The position numbers and the translations under genes are program-made. This document shows positions 53,402-63,410 of a stretch of 64,000 nt of DNA, piece after piece. The notes beneath the pieces are model-generated. The model saw only the letters and a list, made by a program, of their open reading frames with translations. It searched no databases and was not told where the DNA came from. Source of the stretch: Desulfobacterales bacterium (lineage in GTDB: Bacteria; Desulfobacterota; Desulfobacteria; Desulfobacterales; JAAELO01); the NCBI GenBank assembly GCA_024226555.1, contig JAAELO010000756.1:21115-85114 (forward strand), read 5' to 3'. Each line of letters begins with the position of its first letter. The stretch's first letter is position 1.

Positions 53402-55213
53402 TTAATTAAAAGTTGGTTTGTAAGCTTCTTCTATTGGACATCTATAAAATACATTAGACGAATTGGTAACACCACTCACATCCCAGTCGCTTATATTCTG
53501 GTTAAATGAAGAAGCCTCCGAAAACATATTAAACATATTCGTGACACTTCCCACAGTCCAATCTCCAATATACTGATTAAATTCAGTATTATAAGTAAAC
53601 ATATTAGACATGTCTTTGACACTGCTCACATCCCAACCACCAATATACTGATTAAATGAAGTATGTGAAAACATCTGAGACATATTTGTGACTTTACTCA
53701 CGTCCCAGTCGCTTATATTCTGATTAAATGAATCTGCAACCAAAAATATCTTAGACATATTTGTTACACTGCTCACAATCCATCCGTTAAGATTCTGATT
53801 AAATGAACGATTTCCATAAAACATTTCAGACATGTCTGTAACCTTACTTACATCCCAGCCATTAATATTCTGATTAAAATCAGAGCCAGAAAACATCCCG
53901 GACATATCTGTTACACTACTTACAATCCAGTCACTAATATCCATATTAAATTCAGAAGATGCAAACATCTGAGACATATTTGTGACTTTAATCACGTTCC
54001 AGCCATTAATATTCTGATTAAAATCACTGTATGAAAACATCTCAGACATATCTGTTACATTACTTACATCCCAACCACTTATATCCTGGTTAAATGAAGA
54101 GCTAGAAAACATCCCAGACATGTTGGTAACATTACTCACATCCCAACTGTTTAAATCCCCATTGAAATTAAAAGCAAAGAAAAACATATTAGACAAATTA
54201 GTTATATTTTCCAGATTGGGAGAATCATATGCTGAAAATTCAATTAGGTCTATCATAGTAAGTTGATAGCCTTTATTATGTAGTTTGACATTACCCCAAT
54301 TTATAATATCAATCAGTTTCTTATAATCTTCATTATTGTCTGCATTTTTTTCTTTAAAACCAAAACCCTCAATAGTACCATCGATTTTAACTGTATAAGT
54401 GCCTTGCTTTGAATAGGTATGGATTAAATTTGGATCATCATGAGCTGTAATTGTATTACTGGTACCGTCTCCCCAATAAACTGTAAAGTCGTATATACCA
54501 TCTGAGTCCAGTGGTAATTTAATCTGATAGACATCGGTCAAACTGGTTTGACCGGTATTATTGGTTTTCCACTTTGTTATAAACTGATCAGATGTAACTG
54601 TTACATCACATTGTGATGTATAATTTCCATCAACTGTGGCTACTGTAATTGTTGTTTTCCCTATTTCGACAGCAGTAACAAGGCCGCTATCTGAGACAGT
54701 GACTATTGATTCATCACTGCTTTTCCAGATCACATTCTGGTTTGTTGCATTGGAAGGGGCTATTGTTGCCAAAAACTGTTCTGTAGTATCAACATCAATA
54801 CTGGTTGTTGTTTTGTTTAAGCTTATACCAGTAACAGCATAATCAACAGTTACAACACACTCTGCTGTATAATTTCCGTCAACAGAGGTTACTGTAATTG
54901 TTGCTTTTCCTACAGCAACAGCAGTTACAAGGCCGCTCTCTGATACATTTGCCTTTGCTTCATTACTACTTTTCCAGGTCACATTCTGGTTTGTTGCATT
55001 GGAAGGGGCTATTGTTGCCAAAAGCTGCTCTGTTTTACCAACATCAATTCTGGTTGTCTGTTTGTTTAAGTGTACAGAAGTAACAGGAATATTTTTGGGT
55101 GCATCAGCATTATTGTCAGCTGATGAATCATCAGATTCTCCATCACCACAACTAACAATAAATATACAGGTTAAAAGTAAAATTATTACTTTTAAAAATT
55201 TCTTTTTTATCAT
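53402..55213 (-). CDS. Surface lipoprotein with Big_2 and BspA-type (DUF285) repeats
   Basis: 603 aa. Lipobox IFIVSCGDG near res 22. Two Big_2 Ig-like domains (res ~42-125 and ~126-208), nearly identical: VTSVHLNKQTTRIDVGKTEQ and VTGISLNKTTTSIDVDTTEQ. Then a PKD-like/DUF285 lead-in (FTVYWGDGTSNTITAHD) and about nine DUF285 repeats of the form FNQNINGWDVSKVTDMSEMF up to the C-terminus. Such BspA-like proteins act in adhesion or are phase-variable surface proteins. The near-identical repeats invite recombination. Confidence 0.92.
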   Translation of the reverse strand: MIKKKFLKVIILLLTCIFIVSCGDGESDDSSADNNADAPKNIPVTSVHLNKQTTRIDVGKTEQLLATIAPSNATNQNVTWKSSNEAKANVSESGLVTAVAVGKATITVTSVDGNYTAECVVTVDYAVTGISLNKTTTSIDVDTTEQFLATIAPSNATNQNVIWKSSDESIVTVSDSGLVTAVEIGKTTITVATVDGNYTSQCDVTVTSDQFITKWKTNNTGQTSLTDVYQIKLPLDSDGIYDFTVYWGDGTSNTITAHDDPNLIHTYSKQGTYTVKIDGTIEGFGFKEKNADNNEDYKKLIDIINWGNVKLHNKGYQLTMIDLIEFSAYDSPNLENITNLSNMFFFAFNFNGDLNSWDVSNVTNMSGMFSSSSFNQDISGWDVSNVTDMSEMFSYSDFNQNINGWNVIKVTNMSQMFASSEFNMDISDWIVSSVTDMSGMFSGSDFNQNINGWDVSKVTDMSEMFYGNRSFNQNLNGWIVSSVTNMSKIFLVADSFNQNISDWDVSKVTNMSQMFSHTSFNQYIGGWDVSSVKDMSNMFTYNTEFNQYIGDWTVGSVTNMFNMFSEASSFNQNISDWDVSGVTNSSNVFYRCPIEEAYKPTFN

Positions 55214-55617
55214 TTTACTAAATTTTTCCTCTCATCAAAAAATAAATACTAAAGCATTTGAGATTTATTTATCAATTTCAGTGATTAACATCGGACTTTT
55301 TTTTTATGGTCCTATTTATTTTTTTGTATGAGATTAGCAAAACCATCTGATCATTTTTTCACAAGTTGTTTTGCAAATATCATAACTTAAAATCAATCAA
55401 TATATTATAAGTTCATACACTGCTATTAAATTTGTCACACCTTACTATAGTTTCTATAAATATTTGTCAAACTTTTTCAATCCTAAAGAGCCATTATCGT
55501 CCTGTAATAATAAACACTTAAGAAACTATCATAAAATAATAATTCCTTAAATTGAAACTATCCTAAAGCCTATATTGATTCCCCTTTAAAAAAGGCGAGT
55601 CATTTCAAATGTTAAAA
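55214..55617. other. Intergenic region, no recognised features
   Basis: 404 bp of AT-rich DNA upstream of the BspA-type gene and downstream of the 128-aa gene. No repeat, RNA or ORF recognised. Confidence 0.4.
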
Positions 55618-56004
55618 CTAATCAGAATATGCATCAACTTTTTTTAGATTATATTTTTTCAGATCCTTGTAATCACATATATCCGGATCAAAACCCTTCT
55701 CAATAAATGCAGGAATCATCTTTTTGATATTATTATCTTTTTCTTCATCGGTAAGATCCTTCATAGCTTGAAATATCAATTTTTGTTCCTGATATATCCT
55801 ATCATCCTCACCAGGAATTTTATTGATTAAATCAATGGTGAGTTCTACAAATTCGTTCTGTTCAAATTTGTGTGAAAATTTCAATAATTCAGATAAAGGA
55901 CGTTCACCCCATCTATCTTCTTTTTTAAAATCAAATTCTTTTTCATTTTGAAGTGCTTTGAGATTTTGAATAGTCCATATAAAGTATTTTTCAGTCATCA
56001 TCAA
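55618..56004 (-). CDS. Hypothetical protein, 128 aa, paired with LRR-TPR gene
   Basis: Soluble, acidic helical protein: FVELTIDLINKIPGEDDRIY, DLTDEEKDNNIKKMIPAFIE, EKGFDPDICDYKDLKK. Helix pattern resembles TPR- or ankyrin-adjacent domains but no family is recognised. Starts 37 bp after the LRR-TPR gene on the same strand, so they are likely an operon. Confidence 0.55.
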   Translation of the reverse strand: MMMTEKYFIWTIQNLKALQNEKEFDFKKEDRWGERPLSELLKFSHKFEQNEFVELTIDLINKIPGEDDRIYQEQKLIFQAMKDLTDEEKDNNIKKMIPAFIEKGFDPDICDYKDLKKYNLKKVDAYSD

Positions 56005-56041
56005 TCCTGTAAACCATTAATATTTAGTAATTCAATTGCTA

Positions 56042-58024
56042 TTAAACCAAATCTATTGATTCCAAAAGATCTGTTAACTCGCCGATTTTATTTTTTTGTC
56101 CCTGATTGAGGTTAGAGTTTTTAATCGAGTCTCTAGTATGAGGAAAAGACCAACGTAATTTCATTTTATTTTTTAAAAGAGGTTTTATTTTTTTTTCTAA
56201 ATCCTCAAAGCTAACATTGTGACAAATACTAATAATTGCCTTTAAATAATAAAATAGAAGTTTGTCTCTTTTATTAGAAATTTTAATAATTTTTTTTTCA
56301 TATTTAGTGAAGAAATCCTTGGCTTTATTATACTCCTGAACTCTAATATATGATCCTATAGTATCCAAATAGACAGAAATATTTTTTGGATCGCATTTTA
56401 GAGCATGATTAAGATCATCGAACATTTCGTCATAAAGAGCAAGACGACGATAAAAACCTGCTCTGGATACATATAGTTCACATTTCACCTCCCACACCCC
56501 GGTATGATCGAGAGCTTTCGTACAATCAATGAGGGCCTTTTGATATTCTCCCATTGCTTTGTAAATTAGTGCTCTGTTTCCAAGGCTTTGAGCTGTAGGC
56601 GTTTGGTCAATTGCTTTAGTTATATACTCAAGGGCTTTTTGATTTTCACCTTTCCAATTATGAACAACTGCTTTTACTTCAAGATATTTTCTTTTTTCTC
56701 CATCAAGTTCAATAGCATCTGAAAAATCTTTCAAAGCGTCATCGTATTGTTTCTTTCTAATATAACAATACCCTCGTCCATAATAACAACTACCGTTTTT
56801 TTCCAGTTCCAGAATCTTATTGTAATATTCAAATGCTTCTTCAGATTCATCATCGTCAAGTGACTTAATTTTTCCATAAAGCTCTTGCGCTAAATAAGAT
56901 GAAAATCTTATTTCATCTTCCTTTGGAGGTAAAAAATCATCCATTTTTTCAAGACAATTCGGGTAATTTTCTTTCAATCCCTTATTTTTTTCAAGACAGA
57001 GAAATTCAAGCTTAAGTTGGCAAATAGATTCAGGGAGAGAATTTATGTAATTCCCTTTAACATTCAAACGCTTTAAGTGTTTTAGTGACCCAATATTTTC
57101 AGAAATTTTTGATAATCTGTTATTGCTTATATTGAGCTCTGTAAGATTTAACAATGATTTAATTTCATCTGGTAAAATTGTTATTTTGTTTTTATTGATG
57201 TGTAGAATTTTCAAATTTTGAAATTCAAAAATTTCTTTTGGAATTTCTGTTAGATTATTATCAGAAATATTTAACTCTTCAAGGTTCTCAATGGTATTTA
57301 AACCTTTTAAATCAGTATAACTATTTGAACTTATATTCAGTTGTTTTAAATTGTTCAGATATAAAACAGCCTGATTAATTTTTTCAATATCACAATCTTT
57401 AATTTTAATAGTCTCAAGATGTCCCATTTTACTAAAATCAGTTTTAAAATAATCGTCATTATTTTTTATTTCTAAAAAATTCTCTTTTTTAGTAACATTT
57501 TTGGCTTTTTTAATAGTTTCATTCAGAGACAATTCTTCAACAATTTTATTTGCATTATAATTATGATGAGCAATGTATTGATCATCATATATAGTCTGTT
57601 CTCCACACTTTTCATCCATGTAATACCATTGTGATTCGTCAGGATGAGGAATAGAAAGTTTATCATTTATACAGCTATACAGGATCATAAACTTTTCATT
57701 AATTATAAGGACAACACTTAAAGGACCTTCCTCTTTTTCAATAGTGTGAACACTTGTCATTTCAAATTTATCTACAACAAAATAGGCTTTACCATTATCG
57801 CTTTTGCTATAAACGCAACACATTTCCAGCTCATCACTATCCAGATCTATGGTGTTATTCCAGAATTTTAGAAATATTGGATCTTTAACATTTCTATATT
57901 CATATAATTCATCAAATGTCTCAATATCTCCATTCTCTTCAATTTCTATAAGACACGAAGCTTTTTTGATAGAATCCATATTAATAACAGTATTATCTAA
58001 TTCCTGCAGATCAATTGTTTTCAT
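56042..58024 (-). CDS. Leucine-rich repeat and TPR protein
   Basis: 660 aa, no signal peptide. Residues 1-165: an acidic domain I cannot name. Residues ~200-350: leucine-rich repeats of the type LNISDNNLTEIPKEIFEFQN and LHINKNKITILPDEIKSLLN (six or seven). Residues ~380-600: TPR units, for example SCYYGRGYCYIRKKQYDDAL and AQSLGNRALIYKAMGEYQKA. A cytosolic scaffold by composition. LRR+TPR fusions without a kinase or NTPase are uncommon; partners unknown. Confidence 0.85.
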   Translation of the reverse strand: MKTIDLQELDNTVINMDSIKKASCLIEIEENGDIETFDELYEYRNVKDPIFLKFWNNTIDLDSDELEMCCVYSKSDNGKAYFVVDKFEMTSVHTIEKEEGPLSVVLIINEKFMILYSCINDKLSIPHPDESQWYYMDEKCGEQTIYDDQYIAHHNYNANKIVEELSLNETIKKAKNVTKKENFLEIKNNDDYFKTDFSKMGHLETIKIKDCDIEKINQAVLYLNNLKQLNISSNSYTDLKGLNTIENLEELNISDNNLTEIPKEIFEFQNLKILHINKNKITILPDEIKSLLNLTELNISNNRLSKISENIGSLKHLKRLNVKGNYINSLPESICQLKLEFLCLEKNKGLKENYPNCLEKMDDFLPPKEDEIRFSSYLAQELYGKIKSLDDDESEEAFEYYNKILELEKNGSCYYGRGYCYIRKKQYDDALKDFSDAIELDGEKRKYLEVKAVVHNWKGENQKALEYITKAIDQTPTAQSLGNRALIYKAMGEYQKALIDCTKALDHTGVWEVKCELYVSRAGFYRRLALYDEMFDDLNHALKCDPKNISVYLDTIGSYIRVQEYNKAKDFFTKYEKKIIKISNKRDKLLFYYLKAIISICHNVSFEDLEKKIKPLLKNKMKLRWSFPHTRDSIKNSNLNQGQKNKIGELTDLLESIDLV

Positions 58025-58480
58025 AAAATCCCTGATTCTTTTTGGTTCCGATTATTTAAAATTTATTGATAACTCGGATAGTTAGAAGTTTCAATGAAAT
58101 ATATCACTTATGATAAATGAAGAACTTCAATCAAAGTAATTATTTATCTTTTAATGGCATGATAAACTATTAAATATTTGACTTAAAAAAATATTCAGAA
58201 ATTGTTGTAAAATAACAAACTTTAGTTATGTTTTAAATCTGATATTCTTTAAAAAACAGGTTTAAAATAGGTGTTAAAAATAATATAAATTTGGAACTCA
58301 ACTGAAATCTTTTATTAAAAAGCATATCAGGGAGTGAAGTAGATGACGTGTTTCAGGAATTTTTAATTAGGATCTGTCTCAAAAATGCTAATTGTCGTAT
58401 AGCATGAATTCCCAACTCTATTATTAAAATAAGGGATTTGATAACTATCTTATAACTACAAACTGTTTTTAAAAAGAAGA
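58025..58480. other. Intergenic region, no recognised features
   Basis: 456 bp upstream of the LRR-TPR gene, AT-rich; presumably holds its promoter. No repeat or ORF recognised. Confidence 0.4.
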
Positions 58481-58516
58481 AAGTCTTGATAATTCACTAA
58501 ATTATCAAGACTTTTT
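58481..58516 (-). terminator. Strong hairpin terminator
   Basis: AGTCTTGATAATT (58482-58494) and AATTATCAAGACT (58500-58512) form a perfect 13-bp stem, with T-rich runs on both sides. It ends the small Cys-rich gene on the minus strand. Confidence 0.85.
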
Positions 58517-58556
58517 GGTGATTAATTTTACTACTGGAGTAGTTAAAAATCAAAAA

Positions 58557-58730
58557 CTAACAATAGCTATTATTCTTTGTTTTACTATTAAATAATCCAC
58601 AAAAATTTGAGCTCTTCATTTTTTTCATAAACTTTTTCATTTTTGCCGGATCACATCCACAATTACTCATCATTTTTTCAAATTTTTTAGTGCTACATCC
58701 CTGTGTTTTATCATTTGATTCTTGTTTCAT
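58557..58730 (-). CDS. Small Cys-rich protein, 57 aa
   Basis: Reads MKQESNDKTQGCSTKKFEKM, then MSNCGCDPAKMKKFMKKMKS and SNFCGLFNSKTKNNSYC. Five cysteines, including a CGC pair, in a lysine-rich chain suggest metal or cluster binding. A strong aaaaggag ribosome site lies 7 bases before the ATG and a perfect hairpin terminator follows, so it is very likely expressed. It is divergent in content from its neighbours; on the same strand, 89 bp downstream of the alpha/beta hydrolase gene. Family not recognised. Confidence 0.7.
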   Translation of the reverse strand: MKQESNDKTQGCSTKKFEKMMSNCGCDPAKMKKFMKKMKSSNFCGLFNSKTKNNSYC

Positions 58731-58819
58731 TGTTTCTCTCCTTTTTGTATGTTTTTTACTTTCAATTTATGTATGTTTTTTCATTTTTCTCTAATGAGAA
58801 AACTATTTTTTGTTAAAAA

Positions 58820-59743
58820 TTAAGGGTTAACATTTGAATGATATGATAACGACTTAGTTGTTTCATTCTTCTTTTCTGTAAACATATGTTTCTTTAAGAA
58901 ATCTGTTACTAATTGGAAATGACTGCTGTTAACTATAATATTTGAATGTGAGCAATCAGGTAAGATATGTGATTCTGTTAATTCACTATTTGAATTTTCA
59001 TATAGTATCGCAATATTTTCAGGTGTTATAAAGTTATCTTTTTTTCCATGTACCAACAATGTTGGAACATTTATTTTATGGATATTATTACGTGGAAAAA
59101 TATTTTCAATTGGTTCATCAACCCATCTTTCTATAAACATAAATACAAGTTTTACAAAGGGCCATTTCGGTATGTGAAACTTCTTCATATATTTGATTGT
59201 TACACCAACAGGGTCGGCAAATGCTGATGTACTAACAATTGCATTAATTCTACTATCTAATGAACCTGCTAAAATAGTGCTCGCCCCACCAATCGAATGC
59301 CCAAAAACACCGATGTTATCCATATCAACATCTTTCCTTGTCTTCAGGTAATTAATTGATGAGCTTAAATCTTCAGCCATTTTTAATAATGTAACCGGCC
59401 CGTCATTATCGCTTTCACCATGTCCTCTTGAATCAAATATAAATACTGAACAACCAACTTTATCCAAAACTTCCTTTGCTACAGGCAACATTCTGGCCTT
59501 ACTATGAGACCATCCATGCTGTATGATAACAACAGGTCCTTTATTAATTGAAACAGGCATAAACCAACCTTTTAAGATCCTGTTAGATGAAGGAAAGGAT
59601 ACGTTCTCATAGTGTATATTATATTCTTCAGGTCTCTTTTTTGATTTATCTCTTTGTGGTAAACACCAAAGCCTTGCAATCAACCAGGAAAAACCTGACA
59701 CCATAAAAAATGTAATTAATAGTATTGTTAAAATGTTAACCAT
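58820..59743 (-). CDS. Alpha/beta hydrolase, membrane-anchored
   Basis: 307 aa. One N-terminal membrane helix (res ~3-25), then an alpha/beta hydrolase: GPVVIIQHGWSHSKARMLPV (oxyanion region), FIFDSRGHGESD, nucleophile elbow VFGHSIGGASTI (Ser), acid in LLVHGKKDNFITPEN (Asp) and base in LPDCSHSNIIV (His). A full catalytic triad. Esterase, thioesterase or peptidase activity on the inner membrane is plausible; substrate unknown. Confidence 0.87.
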   Translation of the reverse strand: MVNILTILLITFFMVSGFSWLIARLWCLPQRDKSKKRPEEYNIHYENVSFPSSNRILKGWFMPVSINKGPVVIIQHGWSHSKARMLPVAKEVLDKVGCSVFIFDSRGHGESDNDGPVTLLKMAEDLSSSINYLKTRKDVDMDNIGVFGHSIGGASTILAGSLDSRINAIVSTSAFADPVGVTIKYMKKFHIPKWPFVKLVFMFIERWVDEPIENIFPRNNIHKINVPTLLVHGKKDNFITPENIAILYENSNSELTESHILPDCSHSNIIVNSSHFQLVTDFLKKHMFTEKKNETTKSLSYHSNVNP

Positions 59744-60261
59744 GTTTCAACTCCTTGTTACTTAATTTGGATATAGTTTCGTAGCAAACATACTTCTCTT
59801 AAAATTATTTCAGGTCATCTGATAGAAGTTTGTATTAATTTATGTTGCTTTATATGTAAGACATTTTGGGTCTGTATAAGGTTACAAATATTTAATATTT
59901 TTAATCACAAATTTTCATATGGTCGGAGGAAAAAGAGCGTAAAACCATATTTGATCACTGTAGGGAACCTCTATTATTTAGAATTATGATTGAAATACAA
60001 GGCATAAAAAAAATGAGCTGATTTTACTACAGTTCTTTTTTTGAAATAACGCAGTAGTTCGATTAAAAGGCGGTTATTAGAGATTCCCTGTAGAGATTTA
60101 GACGATTCGATTAAAATAATGTATCGCAAATATGTTAAAGAGTCTTATAAATAATACAGAGAATCTCTAAATACATAAGTAAAAAATATTATTGATATAT
60201 GAGTGAAATTGATTGATAAAGATCTGGTTAAATAAATGTAAAAATTAATTTTTGAGGATTT
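59744..60261. other. Divergent intergenic region with a MITE
   Basis: 518 bp holding promoters for the hydrolase and the LytS-type kinase plus one intact MITE (59963-60088) and a MITE-end-like GAGAATCTCTAAATA near 60163. Confidence 0.5.
59963..60088 (+). mobile_element. MITE copy, TSD TGTA
   Basis: GGGAACCTCTATTATTTAG to GGTTATTAGAGATTCCC; perfect flanking TGTA (59959-59962, 60089-60092). Confidence 0.88.
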
Positions 60262-61281
60262 ATGAAACTAAACAGCTTTATTAAAAATGAATATATATTA
60301 CATCTTATTTTTTGGTTTGGTTTTTATTGTTTTTTTGTTTTCAGTAGAACAGAGTCAACAGGTTTGACTGTTATGTTACTATGGACCAGTTCAGTGCTTG
60401 TTGGAATTTACATTCCACCGGTTTATTTGAATATTTATGTATTGAGTCATATTTTACCTAAGAAACAGTATCTCAGATATTTATTTTTTTTTGGAATAAC
60501 CGTTGTTATCGGCGGTATAATTTTGCAAGATGTTTTTTTTAATATATTTGATATTTCACGGCACCGGGCATATTGGATTTTATATCTTTCATTTATGCTT
60601 TTATTTACTTCCGGAATTAAATTTGGTTACAATAGCCTTAAGCAACACCTGAACATTGAAAAAATTAAAGCCAGACAATTTGAAACTGAACTTGATTTAC
60701 TTAAATCTCAGATAAATCCGCACTTTTTTTTTAATACTTTAAATAATATTTTCTATCTTGCCAATGAAGAGAATGCAGAAAGAACTGCTGATGGAATATC
60801 TACTTTATCTCACTTGATGAGATATATGGTTTATGAAAATAATGATCAGACAATATCATTAAAAAAAGAGATTGAGCAGATTAACAGATATATCAGACTT
60901 CAAAAATTAAAGTTTTCTCCTGATGATAAAATTGATATTCAATTTAACATTGATGGAGAGTTTTCAGACTTTAAAATTCCACCTATGATATTTTTTCCTT
61001 TTATTGAAAATGCATTTAAGCATGGAATAAGCATGGATCGTCCGTCAGAAATTATTATCTCTATTAATCTTTTAAACAAAAATCTCACTTTTTCAGTAAA
61101 AAACAGATATTTTGATAAGTTAAAGGAAGAAATTGGTATTGGTGGAATTGGACTGGTTAATGTGAGAAAAAGACTTGATTTGATTTTTGGAGAACAATAT
61201 CATCTTGGTATTGAAAAGAAGGATGGTTATCACAGTGTGAATCTTGTTTTGGATATGATTTGTTTTAAAGGAGATCTATGA
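60262..61281 (+). CDS. LytS-type sensor histidine kinase
   Basis: 339 aa. Four membrane helices (res ~12-30, 37-60, 72-92, 100-122), a coiled linker, then the His_kinase (PF06580) motif DLLKSQINPHFFFNTLNNIF with the phospho-accepting histidine, and a compact HATPase: FIENAFKHGIS (N box) and GGIGLVNVRKRL (G box). The four-helix sensor lacks a periplasmic domain. Overlaps the LytTR regulator start by 4 bp; the two are a cognate pair. Confidence 0.93.
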   Translation: MKLNSFIKNEYILHLIFWFGFYCFFVFSRTESTGLTVMLLWTSSVLVGIYIPPVYLNIYVLSHILPKKQYLRYLFFFGITVVIGGIILQDVFFNIFDISRHRAYWILYLSFMLLFTSGIKFGYNSLKQHLNIEKIKARQFETELDLLKSQINPHFFFNTLNNIFYLANEENAERTADGISTLSHLMRYMVYENNDQTISLKKEIEQINRYIRLQKLKFSPDDKIDIQFNIDGEFSDFKIPPMIFFPFIENAFKHGISMDRPSEIIISINLLNKNLTFSVKNRYFDKLKEEIGIGGIGLVNVRKRLDLIFGEQYHLGIEKKDGYHSVNLVLDMICFKGDL

Positions 61282-61976
61282 ATTGTATAGTTATTGATGA
61301 TGAGTATTTAGCGCTAAAACAGATGGAAAAATATATTCTTCAAACGCCATCTCTGAAATTAGAGAAATCGTTCAGAAGTTCATTATCTGCCCTTAATTAT
61401 CTTAAAAACAGTGTTGATCTCATTTTTTTAGATATTGATATGCCCGATTTAAATGGAATGGAGTTATTGCAGGCTCTTGCAAAACCACCCCTTGTTATTA
61501 TTACAACTGCTTATTCTGAGTATGCCCTTGAAAGTTATGACTATCAGGTAGTTGACTATTTATTAAAACCCATTGAGTTCCCAAGATTTTTAAAAGCTAC
61601 AGATAAAGCATTAAAATTGTTTCAATCAAATAAAGATCATGATGAAAAGAAACATCAGGATTCTATTTTTGTTCAAAGTGGTACTGAACTTCATCAGATA
61701 AAATTAAAGGAGATTATTTACATAGAAGGGGCCGGAAACTATCTTTATATTCATACTGTTAAGAAAAAGATCATGACGTTGCTAACATTAAAAGAGATGG
61801 AGAAACTCTTAATAACAGGACCGTTCATTAGAGTTCACAAATCATATATTGTTAACCTTGAATATATTGAATCCATAGAGCATGACCATATTATTTTTAA
61901 TGATATTAAGATACCAGTTGGAAAATATTATAAAGAGAACTTTTATTCTTTGATAAAAAATAACAATCATTCCTGA
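61278..61976 (+). CDS. LytTR-family response regulator
   Basis: 232 aa. Receiver res 1-115 (IVIDDEYLALKQM, IFLDIDMPDLNGMELL, ITTAYSEYALESY, YLLKPIEF), then a LytTR DNA-binding domain res ~135-230: IFVQSGTELHQIKLKEIIYI, EGAGNYLYIHT, FIRVHKSYIVNLEYIESIEH. Follows the kinase with ATGA overlap. Candidate targets are the two membrane-protein genes directly downstream. Confidence 0.95.
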   Translation: MNCIVIDDEYLALKQMEKYILQTPSLKLEKSFRSSLSALNYLKNSVDLIFLDIDMPDLNGMELLQALAKPPLVIITTAYSEYALESYDYQVVDYLLKPIEFPRFLKATDKALKLFQSNKDHDEKKHQDSIFVQSGTELHQIKLKEIIYIEGAGNYLYIHTVKKKIMTLLTLKEMEKLLITGPFIRVHKSYIVNLEYIESIEHDHIIFNDIKIPVGKYYKENFYSLIKNNNHS

Positions 61977-62140
61977 TATGCTTTTTTCATAACTTCAAAC
62001 AATCCTGAAACTTATTCGTCATGTAATAATCTACTTTGGTCATTTGAAATGATTTGTTCGTCAAATTATTTTTGACCCTATCCGTAAAATATCAATACTA
62101 TTTTAACCTGATATTAATCTTAATTAGACTGGAGTCAATA

Positions 62141-63403
62141 ATGAAAAAGGAATACTTATTATATGCGTGTGGTATTATAAATCTAATATTTGCGATCTTA
62201 CATGTACCTTTGTTAACTACAGAATATTTTCTGAAAGATATTGGATGGGGAAGTGTATTATATCAGGCAAATTCCCCTTTTCTTTATGTTTTGGGATTAA
62301 CAGTTATACTTGGGTTAACTGTATTCGGATTTTACGCTTTTTCCGCAATCGGCCTCATCAGAAGACTACCATTCCAGAAATCAGTACTGATATTCACTGG
62401 GTTTATCTTTTTCATGAATGGAATTATGTTTTTTGAATTCATTTACAATATCATTTTTACACAATCCCGGATTAACTGGTCAAGCGGCATTATAGGACTG
62501 GTTAGTTTGATAATAAGTAGTATATATTTTTTATTGCCTGTTCGCTCGATGATTGATCATAAAAACCTGAAACAATTCATTAAAGAAAAAAACATCTGCA
62601 ACCCTTCAATAGTTTTAAACAGGGTCCCTTTTATAATTACAATGGTAGTTTTTGTAATGTTTTTTGGCTATTATTCAATAATACTTGTTAATAGCATTGT
62701 GAATGAGGAAGTGCAGCTTTTGTCCCATATCAGAAGCATAAAGTATCAGGATGATAACCATTCCCGGTTCTCAGGTTTTCCATATAAGAGTACATCTGAA
62801 CGGCTTAAAGCGTTAACAGAAATAGGGATCTCATTTAATTCCATCCCTGCAAAACAGGAGGTTCAATCTGGTGAACGGATGACCAAGCGTTTTTCAACAC
62901 TCACTGACACGAACTACTGGAATATTAACAATTATAAACTTCTACTTGGAAAAATAGGGAGTAGTAGTGATGATCGGGTAGTTGTAATCTCTGATTCTAT
63001 CAGAAAAACTTTATTTTCTGATCAGAATCCTGTTGGTGAAAAAATAAGAGTTGGTAAATCTTATTATTCCATTGTTGCTGTAATTACCGATATTGCAGAG
63101 CTAAAAAACCGAACAGATGTTTGGGTAATTGATTCTCAAAGTTTTAATGATAAAGTGAAAACCGAGAACCTAAACACGGGTAGTTTTATGATCTCGATTA
63201 AATTCAAAAATAAAGAGAATATGAATTTATCTAAATCGAAAATTCGAAAGACAATTACCGGTTTTTATAGCAATGAAAAAGGATTTAATAATGCCCATAT
63301 ATTTATTGAAAACAGGGTTGAAGAAACAATGAGAATAAGATTTGGTATTAATAATCCCTCCTTTGTTGATGCGATATTATCAATATTTAAGTTTGTAGGT
63401 TAA
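62141..63403 (+). CDS. TM protein with MacB-like periplasmic domain
   Basis: 420 aa from the ATG at 62141 (tggagtc before it); an in-frame ATG 87 bp upstream lacks a ribosome site. Residues 1-150: four membrane helices like a small DoxX/DUF-type protein. A fifth helix ~193-212, then a MacB_PCD-type extracytoplasmic domain: RFSTLTDTNYWNINNYKLLL, VVISDSIRKTLFSDQNPVGE and SYYSIVAVITDIAELKNRTD. No FtsX permease helices follow, so the ABC-exporter domain has been joined to a different membrane module. Lies behind LytS/LytR and may be their target or sensor accessory. Confidence 0.75.
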   Translation: MKKEYLLYACGIINLIFAILHVPLLTTEYFLKDIGWGSVLYQANSPFLYVLGLTVILGLTVFGFYAFSAIGLIRRLPFQKSVLIFTGFIFFMNGIMFFEFIYNIIFTQSRINWSSGIIGLVSLIISSIYFLLPVRSMIDHKNLKQFIKEKNICNPSIVLNRVPFIITMVVFVMFFGYYSIILVNSIVNEEVQLLSHIRSIKYQDDNHSRFSGFPYKSTSERLKALTEIGISFNSIPAKQEVQSGERMTKRFSTLTDTNYWNINNYKLLLGKIGSSSDDRVVVISDSIRKTLFSDQNPVGEKIRVGKSYYSIVAVITDIAELKNRTDVWVIDSQSFNDKVKTENLNTGSFMISIKFKNKENMNLSKSKIRKTITGFYSNEKGFNNAHIFIENRVEETMRIRFGINNPSFVDAILSIFKFVG

Positions 63404-63410
63404 GGAAAAT

